Positions 38,962-48,614 are shown, counted from the first letter of the stretch. The stretch is 64,000 bases of DNA from Microbulbifer litoralis (GCF_023634065.1 NZ_JALKCV010000016.1:1-64000), one strand, 5' to 3'. The notes: generated from the letters alone by a model not told the origin. A program made the numbers and translations.

Positions 38962-39651
38962 ATGCCAGCCACCATCGCCATCGTCGAGGATGAAATCGCC
39001 ATCGCCGAAAACTACCGCGACGCCCTGCGCCGCAGCGGCTACACGGTCAACCTCTACAGCTCGCGCCCCACGGCCCTGGAGGCCTTCCAGCAGCGACTAC
39101 CGGACCTGGCAGTCATCGATGTGGGCCTCGGTGCCGAGGTGGAGGGCGGCTTCGAACTGTGCCGCGAGCTGCGCGCCATGGCGCCGAGCCTGCCAATCCT
39201 GTTCCTGACCGCGCGCGACTCGGAGCTGGATATCATTTCCGGCCTGCGCCTGGGCGCGGACGACTACCTGACCAAGGATATCTCCCTGCCGCACATGCAG
39301 GCGCGCATCAATGCCCTGCTGCGCCGGGTCAGCGTGCTGAAAGACCAGAGCGGGGACTCGGAAACCCTGACCCAGGGTGACCTGGACCTGGATATCTCCC
39401 GCCTGCACTGCCACTGGCGCGGTGAACATGTCGACCTGACGGTGACCGAATTCTGGATAGTGCACGCGCTGGCCAAGCGCCCCGGCCACGTAAAATCCCG
39501 CAGCCAACTGATGGAAGCGGCGCGCGTGGTGCTGGACGACAACACCATCACCTCCCACGTAAAGCGTATCCGGCGCAAGTTCCAGGCACTGGACGGCGAT
39601 TTCAATGCAATCGGCACGGCCTACGGGATGGGGTACCGGTGGCAGGTTTAG
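38962..39651 (+). CDS. pdsR: Dedicated sortase system response regulator PdsR
   Basis: An OmpR-type regulator of 229 residues. The receiver domain has acidic residues in IVEDE, phosphoacceptor Asp53 (AVIDVGLG), Thr in FLTARDSE and Lys in YLTKDISLP. A winged-helix DNA-binding domain follows (HVKSRSQLMEAARVVLDDNTI ending in GMGYRW). The frame extends upstream, but the ATG at 38962 gives the normal receiver start. Lying between PdsO and a large CBM9-like sensor kinase, it fits the response regulator of the dedicated sortase system. Confidence 0.82.
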   Translation: MPATIAIVEDEIAIAENYRDALRRSGYTVNLYSSRPTALEAFQQRLPDLAVIDVGLGAEVEGGFELCRELRAMAPSLPILFLTARDSELDIISGLRLGADDYLTKDISLPHMQARINALLRRVSVLKDQSGDSETLTQGDLDLDISRLHCHWRGEHVDLTVTEFWIVHALAKRPGHVKSRSQLMEAARVVLDDNTITSHVKRIRRKFQALDGDFNAIGTAYGMGYRWQV

Positions 39652-39658
39652 TGGAAAC

Positions 39659-39688
39659 GGGACCCGGAACTCGGGACTCGGGACTCGA
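39659..39688. repeat. GGGACTC heptamer array after pdsR
   Basis: Three to four GGGACTC-like units beginning eight bases after the pdsR stop. With the reverse-oriented array at 39790-39821 they form an inverted pair flanking about 100 bases. Confidence 0.75.
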
Positions 39689-39789
39689 TGTAGGCGGAGT
39701 CTCTGCCCATCGAAAAATGCCCTGCTTCTTCCATGATGGCGTCCTACCCCGGAGTCACCCGCTTTATGTGACTTGTCAACAGCGTGGTT

Positions 39790-39821
39790 CCGAGTCCCGT
39801 GCCCCGAGTCCCGAGTCCCGG
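39790..39821. repeat. GAGTCCC heptamer array before pdsS
   Basis: Reverse-orientation copy (GAGTCCC units) ending nine bases before the pdsS ATG, where the Shine-Dalgarno would be expected. It could pair with the array at 39659-39688. Confidence 0.75.
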
Positions 39822-39829
39822 CAGTTCCC

Positions 39830-41884
39830 ATGAAACTGCGCCGCCAACTGCTTTTCGTCAGCCTCGTCGCCCTGGCCCTGCCCTGGGCCGGCTGCCAGTA
39901 CCTGCGGCAGGTGGACAACGCCCTGGCACAGGGACAGATGCAGGCCCTGGAAGCCACAGCCAGTGCCGTGGCGGCGCGGCTGGCCAGTGCGCCGGAGTTG
40001 ATCGCCCCGGACCCCGAGCGCCTGGGCCGTCCCACAGGCGCCCAGCTGTATCTCAACCCACTGCCGCGGGCGCCGCAGCTGAACGGCTACGGCGACGAGT
40101 GGCGCAGCTGGAAGCTGCAACCCAGGTCGCTCGCCGACGACAGCGGCGAGACGCTGGGCCGGATTACCCTGGGCCGGCGCGGCGAGCAACTCTACCTGCT
40201 GCTGACCGTGGCGGATCGCACTCCCGCCTACCAGGATCCGCGCACCGGCCTGCTGGCCAGTGGCGACACCGTCGAACTCTATACCGGCCACCGCCGCTAT
40301 ACCCTGCCGGTGGCCAGCCAGGGCAACGCCCGCGCCCACTGGTACGACGCCCGCCGCGGCAAATACCAGCGCGAATTGCGCCTGCGCGGTCGCTGGACCA
40401 CCGCCCCGGACGGCTACCAGCTGGAGCTGGCGCTGCCCTACTCCCTGACCGGCGGCGAACTGGCCGTGAACATCCTCGACCGGCAGTTCAGCGACGGCGG
40501 CGACCCGGTCCGCAGCGCCGGCACCCTGCCCCTGGACGGCCGCCCCGGCAGGCTGGTGCAACCGCTGCCGGCGCTACAGGCGGAACTGGAGCACTTCGCG
40601 CGCCCGCACCTGCGCCTGGCGGTGGTCGACAAGGAGGGCTTTCCGATTGCCAGCAGCGGCCGGATAGACGCGGAGCCGATCGAAAACCCCGCTGACGACC
40701 CCTGGCTGCGCAACTGGATCTACCGCCGCCTGCTGGAGCGCCGGGCGCTGCCGCCGATGCCCGAGCGGGGGCTGCCGGAGGTGATGACCGCGCCCGCGGC
40801 AATTCCGGAGTACCGCGCCACCGTGGAACAGTGGTTCCGCACGCCGCTGGCGGGCCGCGTCGGCGCCGTCAGTGTGCCGGTCATTACCCGCGCGGACGAC
40901 ATCATCGAGCGGCCGCTGCTTGGGCGTGTGATCGCCCTGCAGTCCGGCGAGGCCCTGCAGTCCCTGACCGAATCCGCCGCCCACCGGCTGTGGCTGGTGA
41001 GCTGCGCCGCCGCCGGCATCGCCCTGCTGCTGTTGCTCGGCTACGCCAGTTGGCTGTCCTGGCGCATCCGCCGCCTGCACCGGGCGGCGCGCAACGCGGT
41101 GGACGCCAGCGGCAAACTGCGCGGCAATTTCCCGCACTCGCGCAGCGGCGACGAACTCGGCGCCCTGAATCGCGCCTTCGCCAGCCTGCTGGCGGAACTG
41201 GACCAGTACCACCACTACCTGCGCACCCTGGCCGGCAAACTGTCCCACGAGCTGCGCACGCCGCTGGCGGTGGTGCGCTCGTCGCTGGACAACCTGGCGG
41301 CCGGCGACCTGGACGAACACAACCGCCGCTACGCCGAGCGGGCCATGGAGGGCAGCGCACGGCTATCGGGCATCCTCAACAGCCTGTCCGCCGCCAGCCA
41401 CCTGGAGGCCAGCATCCAGAATGCGGAGAGGGAAGACTTCGACCTGGCGGACCTGCTGGAAGTGCTGGTGCAGAGCTACAGTGACGCGCAGCCGGATCAC
41501 CGCTTCGCACTGGACAAGCCCCGGGGCGAACTGCCGCTCCACGGCGCGCCGGAGTTGCTGGCACAGCTGCTGGACAAGCTGGTGGATAACGCCTGCAGCT
41601 TCGCGCCGGCGGGCAGCGAGATACGGCTGGCGGTGGTTGGCGGGGAAAACCGCTACCGGATCTCGGTCGAGAACGACGGGCCACGGTTGCCGGAGGGCTA
41701 CGCCCACAAGCTGTTCGACTCACTGGTTTCGGTACGGGACGACGGCGGCAGGGCCGGGCACCTGGGGCTCGGACTGCATATCGCGCGATTGATTGCCGAT
41801 TTCCACCGCGGCCGGCTGCATGCGGCCAACCGGGACGATGGTTCGGGAGTAATATTCACCCTGGAGCTCCCGAGAAAGATGTAG
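39830..41884 (+). CDS. pdsS: Dedicated sortase system sensor histidine kinase PdsS
   Basis: A membrane histidine kinase of 684 residues. TM1 near residues 6-25 (LLFVSLVALALPWAGCQYLR); an extracytoplasmic region beginning near residue 80 (PQLNGYGDEWRSW) resembles the CBM9/DOMON sensor of this kinase family; TM2 at about 387-411; HAMP-like linker; HisKA with His473 (GKLSHELRTPL); HATPase with LLDKLVDNACSFA and HLGLGLHIARLI. The N-terminal LPWAGCQYLR and the CBM9-like domain fit the sortase-system kinase. No Shine-Dalgarno is visible, because a heptamer array fills that position. The stop TAG is inside a GTAGGGTGCGCC palindrome. Confidence 0.83.
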   Translation: MKLRRQLLFVSLVALALPWAGCQYLRQVDNALAQGQMQALEATASAVAARLASAPELIAPDPERLGRPTGAQLYLNPLPRAPQLNGYGDEWRSWKLQPRSLADDSGETLGRITLGRRGEQLYLLLTVADRTPAYQDPRTGLLASGDTVELYTGHRRYTLPVASQGNARAHWYDARRGKYQRELRLRGRWTTAPDGYQLELALPYSLTGGELAVNILDRQFSDGGDPVRSAGTLPLDGRPGRLVQPLPALQAELEHFARPHLRLAVVDKEGFPIASSGRIDAEPIENPADDPWLRNWIYRRLLERRALPPMPERGLPEVMTAPAAIPEYRATVEQWFRTPLAGRVGAVSVPVITRADDIIERPLLGRVIALQSGEALQSLTESAAHRLWLVSCAAAGIALLLLLGYASWLSWRIRRLHRAARNAVDASGKLRGNFPHSRSGDELGALNRAFASLLAELDQYHHYLRTLAGKLSHELRTPLAVVRSSLDNLAAGDLDEHNRRYAERAMEGSARLSGILNSLSAASHLEASIQNAEREDFDLADLLEVLVQSYSDAQPDHRFALDKPRGELPLHGAPELLAQLLDKLVDNACSFAPAGSEIRLAVVGGENRYRISVENDGPRLPEGYAHKLFDSLVSVRDDGGRAGHLGLGLHIARLIADFHRGRLHAANRDDGSGVIFTLELPRKM

Positions 41885-41934
41885 GGTGCGCCGTGCACAC
41901 CTTTCCCCGGCCCGGTGCGCACGGCGCGCCCTAC
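41881..41934. repeat. GTAGGGTGCGCC palindrome after pdsS
   Basis: GTAGGGTGCGCCGTGCACAC pairs with the segment ending GCGCGCCCTAC over 21 bases with two mismatches. It starts on the pdsS stop codon and may act as its 3' end structure. Confidence 0.75.
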
Positions 41935-41935
41935 C

Positions 41936-41967
41936 CGAGCCCCGAGTCCCGAGTCCCGAGTCCCGCC
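41936..41967. repeat. GAGTCCC heptamer array before rpsT promoter
   Basis: Three exact GAGTCCC units plus a GAGCCCC variant, directly following the palindrome after pdsS and ending just upstream of the rpsT -35. Confidence 0.8.
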
Positions 41968-41971
41968 ATGG

Positions 41972-41999
41972 TTGACAAACGATCAACCGTAGCGATAAT
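41972..41999 (+). promoter_or_regulatory. Strong sigma-70 promoter for rpsT
   Basis: A perfect TTGACA is followed after 16 bases by GATAAT. It lies about 67 bases upstream of the rpsT GTG, and transcription would start near 42006 after a GC-rich discriminator. Confidence 0.8.
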
Positions 42000-42065
42000 G
42001 TCGCGTCCCGATCGGGCCCCGGCCCGTTAGTTACAGATTTACTGAGATTCCAACAGGAGCAACCG

Positions 42066-42332
42066 GTGGCCAACACACCTCAAGCGAAGAAGCGCGCGCG
42101 CCAGAACGACAAGCGCCGCATCCACAACGCCAGCCTGCGCTCCATGGTGCGTACCTACATCAAGAAGGTAGTTGCGGCCATCGATGCAGGTGATGCGGAA
42201 AAAGCCAAGACAGCCTACACGGCAGCCGTTCCGGTCATCGACCGCATGGCGGACAAGGGCATTATTCACAAGAATAAGGCCGCCCGTCACAAGAGCCGCC
42301 TGAACGCGCAGATCAAGGCGCTGGCTGCCTGA
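42066..42332 (+). CDS. rpsT: 30S ribosomal protein S20
   Basis: A small basic 16S rRNA-binding protein, 88 residues, with the family start [20 protein letters not shown] and conserved end [17 protein letters not shown]. The start is GTG with AGGAG upstream; non-AUG initiation of rpsT is also known in E. coli, where it contributes to autoregulation. It has its own strong promoter and terminator, diverged from the murJ block in place but syntenic with Pseudomonas. Confidence 0.97.
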   Translation: MANTPQAKKRARQNDKRRIHNASLRSMVRTYIKKVVAAIDAGDAEKAKTAYTAAVPVIDRMADKGIIHKNKAARHKSRLNAQIKALAA

Positions 42333-42360
42333 GCGTTACCATGCCAGCAGACGTATACGG

Positions 42361-42386
42361 AAAGCCCCGCAATTGCGGGGCTTTTT
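42361..42386 (+). terminator. Terminator after rpsT
   Basis: AAAGCCCCGC-AATT-GCGGGGCTTTTT: a perfect GC stem with T-run for rpsT. The leading A residues may also let it serve the convergent DUF899 gene. Confidence 0.85.
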
Positions 42387-42408
42387 CGTTCCCGGCCCGG
42401 AGTGCTGC

Positions 42409-43005
42409 TCAGTCGCGCAGGTTGACACCCCCGTCATCCAGCTTCTGCGGGCGCTGCCAGTAGCTGAACTGTGGTGTCCAGTCCCCCTCGCCGAGTCCGG
42501 CCAACCCCAACAGACTCCACATCGAACAGTAGATATCCCCGGGCCCGAACACGCAGCTGTTCTTGCGGAAGATGGTATCGCCCTCGCGCTCGTAGACCAC
42601 GGCACCGGGCATATTGCCCTCGCCGGGCAGCACCGACTGCTCGCGGATATAGTCGCCACCGCCGTGAGAGGCCAGGCGGAAGCGCCAGTTGCGGCTGTTG
42701 GCAAACTGGCGCTGCACATCCGGCGCATCTTTCGAGACCAGCACCACCGACATGGCCGCCTCCAGATGCGGCAGCAGGCCGTTGAAACCGTCCGCCCACA
42801 GGGTGCAGTAGCGACAGCCCTGCCCCATATTGTGAATCAGCAGCAAGCGCTGGTGGTCGGCGAACAGGTCCAGCAGCGGGACCTCGCCATCCAGGGTGTT
42901 GAAGGTGTAGTTTTGCACCGAATCGCCGCGGTGTTTCCGGCGCAATGCATTCAGCTTTTTGATCAGTTCGTTAATCTGCTGTTCTGTCTGCTGTATCTCG
43001 TCCAT
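42409..43005 (-). CDS. DUF899 family thioredoxin-like protein
   Basis: A 198-residue cytoplasmic protein of the DUF899 (AhpC/thioredoxin-fold) family. After a charged helix (about 1-26) the core has a CxxC motif in GQGCRYCTLWADGF, followed by the family segment VVLVSKDAPDVQRQFANSRNWRF. A redox role is likely from fold and CxxC, but the substrate is unknown. No signal peptide. Convergent with rpsT, and about 100 bases downstream of a single-span membrane protein gene on the same strand. Confidence 0.78.
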   Translation of the reverse strand: MDEIQQTEQQINELIKKLNALRRKHRGDSVQNYTFNTLDGEVPLLDLFADHQRLLLIHNMGQGCRYCTLWADGFNGLLPHLEAAMSVVLVSKDAPDVQRQFANSRNWRFRLASHGGGDYIREQSVLPGEGNMPGAVVYEREGDTIFRKNSCVFGPGDIYCSMWSLLGLAGLGEGDWTPQFSYWQRPQKLDDGGVNLRD

Positions 43006-43110
43006 GGCAGGCCCGCCCGATGATGAATTCCCGGGGCAAAAGACTAAACCAGGGCCGCCCGCGGACAGGGTTTTCCGGCGCCAATATTTGCCGGCAGATC
43101 AAGCCGGGGA

Positions 43111-43731
43111 CTATTTGACGGCCACCTCTGCCCCGGCCTTTTCCTCTTGCCGGGAATAACGCTCGAGAAACTGTTCGTACTGGGGCAACAGCTCTTTCGA
43201 CCATCGCAGCTGCTGCCACATGATCGCCTCGGAAATATCCACTGCAGTGGCCGCCTTGCCCGGCGACACAAAGGCCTCCGAATAGACAAAACCCTGAATC
43301 TGGCCATTCAGTTGGTCGAAGCGCCGATTTGCCTTGTACAACGCAAAGGCTTCCTGCAACAGGTTCGGATCGACCGAATTCGCCAGGGCACTGCGGGACA
43401 GGTACTCCCAGGACGAGGCGCTCAGCTCGACCACCCAGTAGCCATGGAACTGCCCCATCAGATCCTTCAGGCTCCTGTCTGCGGGCAGCTCCTCGCGCAG
43501 TTTACGCAGCTTCGATATGCGCCGCCCGACCACCTCCCGGGTATTGCGCAGTTCCTGCGCGTTCTGCGCCACCTCCTGAACCAGTCGCGACGTAGCCCCC
43601 CGCGCGGCCCGCTCCGCGGCGATATCCTCGCGGATATTGTTCAGCACCAGGGCGGCCAGCACACCGATCAACACCACCAGGGTATCCACCAGCAGCCTGC
43701 GCCACTCACCCGTGAGAAAATCCAGACTCAT
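43111..43731 (-). CDS. Membrane-anchored coiled protein of unknown function
   Basis: A 206-residue protein with one TM segment at about 12-30 (LLVDTLVVLIGVLAALVLNN), then a long charged helical region (IREDIAAERAARGATSRLVQEVAQNAQ) and a soluble domain. The layout recalls DUF6090-type proteins, but I cannot assign it firmly. I start at the ATG with GGAGG just upstream; the frame extends 17 codons further. Same strand as proB upstream and the DUF899 gene downstream. Confidence 0.75.
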   Translation of the reverse strand: MSLDFLTGEWRRLLVDTLVVLIGVLAALVLNNIREDIAAERAARGATSRLVQEVAQNAQELRNTREVVGRRISKLRKLREELPADRSLKDLMGQFHGYWVVELSASSWEYLSRSALANSVDPNLLQEAFALYKANRRFDQLNGQIQGFVYSEAFVSPGKAATAVDISEAIMWQQLRWSKELLPQYEQFLERYSRQEEKAGAEVAVK

Positions 43732-43801
43732 ACCGCCTCCGTATTGCAAAGCTCTTGCGGAGCATGCCCCGGCCGCGCCCACCTATCGGGGACACTGTTC
43801 A

Positions 43802-44935
43802 CTACAACAGAATCAGGTTATCGCGGTGGATCAGCTCGTCGTCGTCCCGGTAGCCGAGCAGTTCGACAAAGCGCTCCGATGACTGCCCCAGCACCCGGGC
43901 GGTTTCGCTGCTGTCGTAGTTGGCCAACCCGCGGGCGACCTCCTCGCCGGCCGCATTGCAGCAGGATACCAGCTCGCCGCGGTGGAAGCGGCCGTCCACT
44001 TCGGTTACACCGACCGCCAGCAGGCTCTTGCCCAGGTCCCGCAGTGCCCGCTCGGCACCGGCATCCAGGGTCAGGCGTCCGCGCACCTGCAACTGGCCCG
44101 CCAGCCAGCGCTTGCGCGCCGCCAGCGGATCCGCCTCCGGCAGCAACAGCGTACCCAGCGGCTCGCCGGCACAGATCCGCGTGATGACATCCTCGCGGGC
44201 GCCGCCGGCGATGGCGGTACAGGCGCCGGAGCGGGCCGCCAACTGTGCAGCGCGCACCTTGGTGCTCATGCCGCCGCGGCCGAGGCCACTGCGGGAGCCG
44301 CCGGCCATGGCCAGCAGGGACGGGTTGATGGCCGAGGCCTCGCCCACCAGTTCGGCATCGGGGTTGTCGCGGGGATCCTGGGTGAAGAGACCGTCGGCAT
44401 CGGTCAGGATCAGCAGTGCATCCGCCTCCACCAGGTTGGCTACCAGCGCCGCCAGGGTGTCGTTGTCGCCAAAGCGGATCTCGTCGGTGACCACGGTGTC
44501 GTTCTCGTTGACGATCGGCAGGGCGCCGAGGGACAGCAGCGTGCGCAGGGTGCTGCGCGCATTCAGGTAGCGGGTGCGGTTGGAGAGATCGTCGTGGTCC
44601 AGCAGTATCTGCGCGGTACGGCAGTCGAACTGGCTGAACGCGTGTTCGTAGACCTGCACCAGGTGGCTCTGGCCGACGGCGGCGGCCGCCTGCAGCTGGT
44701 GCAGGGATTCGGGGCGGCGGCGCCAGCCGAGGCGATCCATGCCGGCGGCGACAGCACCGGAGGAGACCAGGATCACCTCGATGCCGCGCGCGCGCAGGGC
44801 GGCAATCTGTTCCACCCAGTTGAAAATGGCGGCGCGGTTGACCCCGCGGCCGTTGTCGGTCAGCAGGGCACTGCCGATTTTGATAACCCAGCGTTTGGCG
44901 CTGGCGAGCTGCTGGCGAGACGATGCGGAGTCCAA
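43802..44935 (-). CDS. proB: Glutamate 5-kinase
   Basis: First enzyme of proline synthesis, phosphorylating glutamate; normally feedback-inhibited by proline. The amino-acid kinase domain begins [20 protein letters not shown], with [10 protein letters not shown] and NENDTV. A C-terminal PUA domain is present (about 275-365). Length is 377 residues. The start is TTG, as no ATG or GTG lies near the conserved N-terminus, and GAGGGGG precedes it. It follows obgE on the same strand, a conserved rplU-rpmA-obgE-proB order. Confidence 0.95.
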   Translation of the reverse strand: MDSASSRQQLASAKRWVIKIGSALLTDNGRGVNRAAIFNWVEQIAALRARGIEVILVSSGAVAAGMDRLGWRRRPESLHQLQAAAAVGQSHLVQVYEHAFSQFDCRTAQILLDHDDLSNRTRYLNARSTLRTLLSLGALPIVNENDTVVTDEIRFGDNDTLAALVANLVEADALLILTDADGLFTQDPRDNPDAELVGEASAINPSLLAMAGGSRSGLGRGGMSTKVRAAQLAARSGACTAIAGGAREDVITRICAGEPLGTLLLPEADPLAARKRWLAGQLQVRGRLTLDAGAERALRDLGKSLLAVGVTEVDGRFHRGELVSCCNAAGEEVARGLANYDSSETARVLGQSSERFVELLGYRDDDELIHRDNLILL

Positions 44936-44949
44936 TTTCCCCCTCCCCG

Positions 44950-44974
44950 ACCTCTCTCACAGGGGAAGAGAGGT
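44950..44974. repeat. Inverted repeat between obgE and proB
   Basis: ACCTCTCT and AGAGAGGT form an 8-bp stem around nine bases. It may be a short REP-type unit or processing hairpin. No T-run follows. Confidence 0.5.
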
Positions 44975-45016
44975 GTTGATCCCCTCCCCGCGAGCGGCAG
45001 AGGGGAATGCGATGAA

Positions 45017-46252
<1,236 letters not shown>

Positions 46253-46260
46253 CTACAGCG

Positions 46261-46283
46261 GGGCCCGAGTCCCGAGCCCCCGA
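46261..46283. repeat. Short GAGTCCC-type repeat between obgE and rpmA
   Basis: A short, degenerate copy (GAGTCCCGAGCCCC) of the heptamer arrays found around pdsR-pdsS, placed next to the rpmA terminator. Confidence 0.55.
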
Positions 46284-46297
46284 ATTTCCAGCATATA

Positions 46298-46327
46298 CAA
46301 AAAGCCCCGCACTGGGCGGGGCTTTTG
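46298..46327 (-). terminator. Terminator after rpmA
   Basis: AAAAGCCCCGC-ACTG-GGCGGGGCTTTT, with T-run on the minus strand after the stem. It ends the rplU-rpmA transcript ahead of obgE. The stem is symmetric enough to work in both directions. Confidence 0.85.
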
Positions 46328-46349
46328 TGAGGCCTGGGCTCAGAACCGC

Positions 46350-46607
46350 TTAAGCTGTTTCGATGGAAACATACTTGCGGTTGTTGGGGCCCTTCACCTC
46401 GAACTTCACAACGCCGTCCGCGGTGGCGAACAGGGTGTGGTCCTTGCCCATGCCAACGTTGACACCGGCGTGGAACCTGGTGCCGCGCTGACGCACGATG
46501 ATGTTGCCTGCCACTGCAGACTGGCCGCCAAAGCGCTTCACGCCCAGGCGTTTACTCTCGGAATCGCGCCCGTTGCGCGTACTACCGCCAGCTTTCTTGT
46601 GTGCCAT
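46350..46607 (-). CDS. rpmA: 50S ribosomal protein L27
   Basis: An 85-residue basic ribosomal protein at the peptidyl transferase centre. Family sequence [20 protein letters not shown] with [19 protein letters not shown] is complete. It lies 19 bases after rplU on the same strand. Confidence 0.97.
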   Translation of the reverse strand: MAHKKAGGSTRNGRDSESKRLGVKRFGGQSAVAGNIIVRQRGTRFHAGVNVGMGKDHTLFATADGVVKFEVKGPNNRKYVSIETA

Positions 46608-46626
46608 GAGTCGTTACTCCTCTTGC

Positions 46627-46938
46627 TTATGCCTTGATGCCAGTGATTTTAACTTCGGTGTACCACTGACGGTGGCCCTGACGGGACATGGAGTGCTTGC
46701 GGCGGCGGAACTTGATGATTCTCACCTTCTCGCCACGCGCGTGGTTGACCACCTCGGCAGTCACTTTAGCGCCGTCTACCACCGGGGCACCGATGTTGAT
46801 CTTGTCGCCGTCGACGACCATCAGCACCTTGTCAAAATCGATGGATTCGCCAGTGGCGACTTCCAGCTTCTCCAGGCGAAGCACTTCGCCCTCTTCCACG
46901 CGGTGCTGCTTGCCACCGCTCTCAATTACAGCGTACAT
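46627..46938 (-). CDS. rplU: 50S ribosomal protein L21
   Basis: A 103-residue ribosomal protein binding 23S rRNA. The start [14 protein letters not shown] is the family N-terminus; the frame extends nine codons further without support. The C-terminus has [22 protein letters not shown]. First gene of the rplU-rpmA operon, divergent from ispB. Confidence 0.96.
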   Translation of the reverse strand: MYAVIESGGKQHRVEEGEVLRLEKLEVATGESIDFDKVLMVVDGDKINIGAPVVDGAKVTAEVVNHARGEKVRIIKFRRRKHSMSRQGHRQWYTEVKITGIKA

Positions 46939-47095
46939 ATCTCTATGCTCCGAGATGGACGACACGAAGCAGCGGGAGGACGCCGGGGTACCGGTGAGTC
47001 ACTGCTCCGCATTTCGGGAGCTTGCGCCGTGTAGTTGATAAATCGATCCGCCGACGGGTTTCCCGACACTGGGAGCCGGTCAAAGCGGGGCGCAG

Positions 47096-47124
47096 ATTCT
47101 AATCAATTCGCCGGCTTGATACAA
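47096..47124 (-). promoter_or_regulatory. Sigma-70 promoter for rplU-rpmA
   Basis: On the minus strand TTGTAT is followed after 17 bases by TAGAAT, giving a leader of about 150 bases before rplU. A divergent TACAAT for ispB overlaps its -35, so the two promoters may interfere. Confidence 0.65.
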
Positions 47125-47190
47125 TAGCGCGCCCTCGCCGGCCGGACACCGCCGGACCGGCCCCCAGCAAGTAGTATAAGGAACCCTCGA

Positions 47191-48153
47191 ATGCTGCCTT
47201 TCCACCGGGTTGCGGCCGACGACTTTGCCGCAGTCAACCAGCGGATCATTGATCAATTGCACTCGGATGTTCCACTGGTGGAGAACATCGGCCACTACCT
47301 GGTCGAGGCCGGTGGCAAACGCCTGCGGCCGCTATTGGTGCTGCTGTGCACCCGCGCGGCGGGCTACGGCGGCCGCGACCATATCGACCTGGCAACCATC
47401 ATCGAGTTCATCCACACCGCCACCCTGCTGCACGACGATGTGGTGGACACCTCCGATATGCGCCGCGGGCGCATCACTGCCAACGCCAAGTGGGGCAACG
47501 CACCGGCGGTGCTGGTGGGCGATTTCCTCTATTCCCGCGCCTTCCAGATGATGGTGGCCCTGCGCGATATGGACATCATGTCGATCCTGTCCGAGACCAC
47601 CAACACCATTGCCGAGGGCGAGGTGCAGCAGTTGGTCAATGCCGGAGACCCGGAGGTCAGCGAGGACAATTACTTCAAGGTGATCCACAAGAAGACCGGC
47701 GCCCTGTTCGAGGCCGCCTGCGAGACAGCGGCGGTACTGGCGGGCTGCACCGGCGAACAGCGCGATGCACTGAAGCTCTATGGCCGCAGCCTCGGCCTGG
47801 CCTTCCAACTGGTGGACGACGCACTGGACTACCGCGGCAATTCCGAGGAACTGGGCAAGAATGTGGGTGACGACCTGGCCGAGGGCAAACCCACCCTGCC
47901 GCTGATCTACACCATGGCCAATGGCACCGAGGCCCAGGCCGCACTGGTGCGCGAGGCCATCGAGCAACGCAGCGCGGACAAACTGGGCGAAATCGTCGCG
48001 GCCATCGAGGCATGCGGCGCGCTGGAATACACCATGGAGCGGGCGCGGGTGGCGGTGGACGACGCCTGGAATCAGCTGGCCGTGCTGCCGGACAGTGAAC
48101 AGAAGACGGCGCTGCAGCAGTTGGCGAGTTTTGCGGTGGAACGGACGGTCTGA
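47191..48153 (+). CDS. ispB: Octaprenyl/polyprenyl diphosphate synthase
   Basis: A trans-prenyltransferase that makes the long side chain of ubiquinone. Both Asp-rich motifs are present: first HDDVVD (D82, D83, D86), second LVDDALDY. The conserved GGKRLRP lies at 41-47. Length is 320 residues. Chain length cannot be read exactly from sequence. Divergent from rplU, a conserved neighbourhood. It is followed by a repeat-dense gap. Confidence 0.94.
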   Translation: MLPFHRVAADDFAAVNQRIIDQLHSDVPLVENIGHYLVEAGGKRLRPLLVLLCTRAAGYGGRDHIDLATIIEFIHTATLLHDDVVDTSDMRRGRITANAKWGNAPAVLVGDFLYSRAFQMMVALRDMDIMSILSETTNTIAEGEVQQLVNAGDPEVSEDNYFKVIHKKTGALFEAACETAAVLAGCTGEQRDALKLYGRSLGLAFQLVDDALDYRGNSEELGKNVGDDLAEGKPTLPLIYTMANGTEAQAALVREAIEQRSADKLGEIVAAIEACGALEYTMERARVAVDDAWNQLAVLPDSEQKTALQQLASFAVERTV

Positions 48154-48180
48154 GGCCGGGCTCCACCGGCTGAAGACGTA

Positions 48181-48210
48181 GGGGCGGACCTTGTGTTCGC
48201 CCTTTTTGGT
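48181..48210. repeat. GTAGGGGCG repeat, left boundary unit
   Basis: GGGGCGGACCTTGTGTTCGC followed by CCTTTTTGG. Near-exact inverted copy at 48582-48614. Related pieces occur at 15944-15968, 53094-53122 and 55954-55975. Confidence 0.75.
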
Positions 48211-48250
48211 CTGGACCCCGGTGTGGTGCTCGTTAGCCAGTTCGGTGGCG

Positions 48251-48360
48251 GCGCTGCTACCGATAGCGGTTTGCCAGACACGCGGTGAATACGTCCCTGT
48301 ACGCTCTAATCGACATCCCTGTCTCATAAGGTCTGCCAAACCGCTATCGGTATCAGCGCC
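48251..48360. repeat. Palindromic element P2
   Basis: Arms of 22 bases at 48258-48279 (TACCGATAGCGGTTTGCCAG...) and 48331-48352 are complementary with one mismatch. The loop carries the core in reverse orientation (GTGAATACGTCCCTGT). Opposite orientation to P1. Confidence 0.8.
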
Positions 48361-48429
48361 TTCGCATCGACATTGGAGTTCTATTTGACTGCCTGGATCG
48401 TTCAAAAAGAATACCGAGGCCGATGCGAA

Positions 48430-48541
48430 GGCCTTGCTACCGGGAGCACCTTGTGGGACTGTCTGCGAGAGGGACCTCGCGGACAAGCCTACAGGGATGT
48501 ATTCACGGCGTGTCCCACAAGGTGCTCCCGGTAGCAGGGCC
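48430..48541. repeat. Palindromic element P3
   Basis: Arms of 30 bases at 48430-48459 (GGCCTTGCTACCGGGAGCAC...) and 48512-48541 pair with a single mismatch. The loop has an inner hairpin GTCTGCGAG/CTCGCGGAC and then the core ACAGGGATGTATTCAC. Arms differ entirely from P1 and P2 beyond the GCTACCG edge. Confidence 0.85.
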
Positions 48542-48581
48542 GCCACTGTCCCCTCTAATGACAAAAGGCCAAGGGACCACA

Positions 48582-48614
48582 ACCAACAAAAAGGGCGAAC
48601 ACAAGGTTCGCCCC
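48582..48614. repeat. GTAGGGGCG repeat, right boundary unit
   Basis: Inverted copy of 48181-48210 (AAAAAGGGCGAACACAAGG, then TTCGCCCC), ending 27 bases before the fabB stop. Confidence 0.75.
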
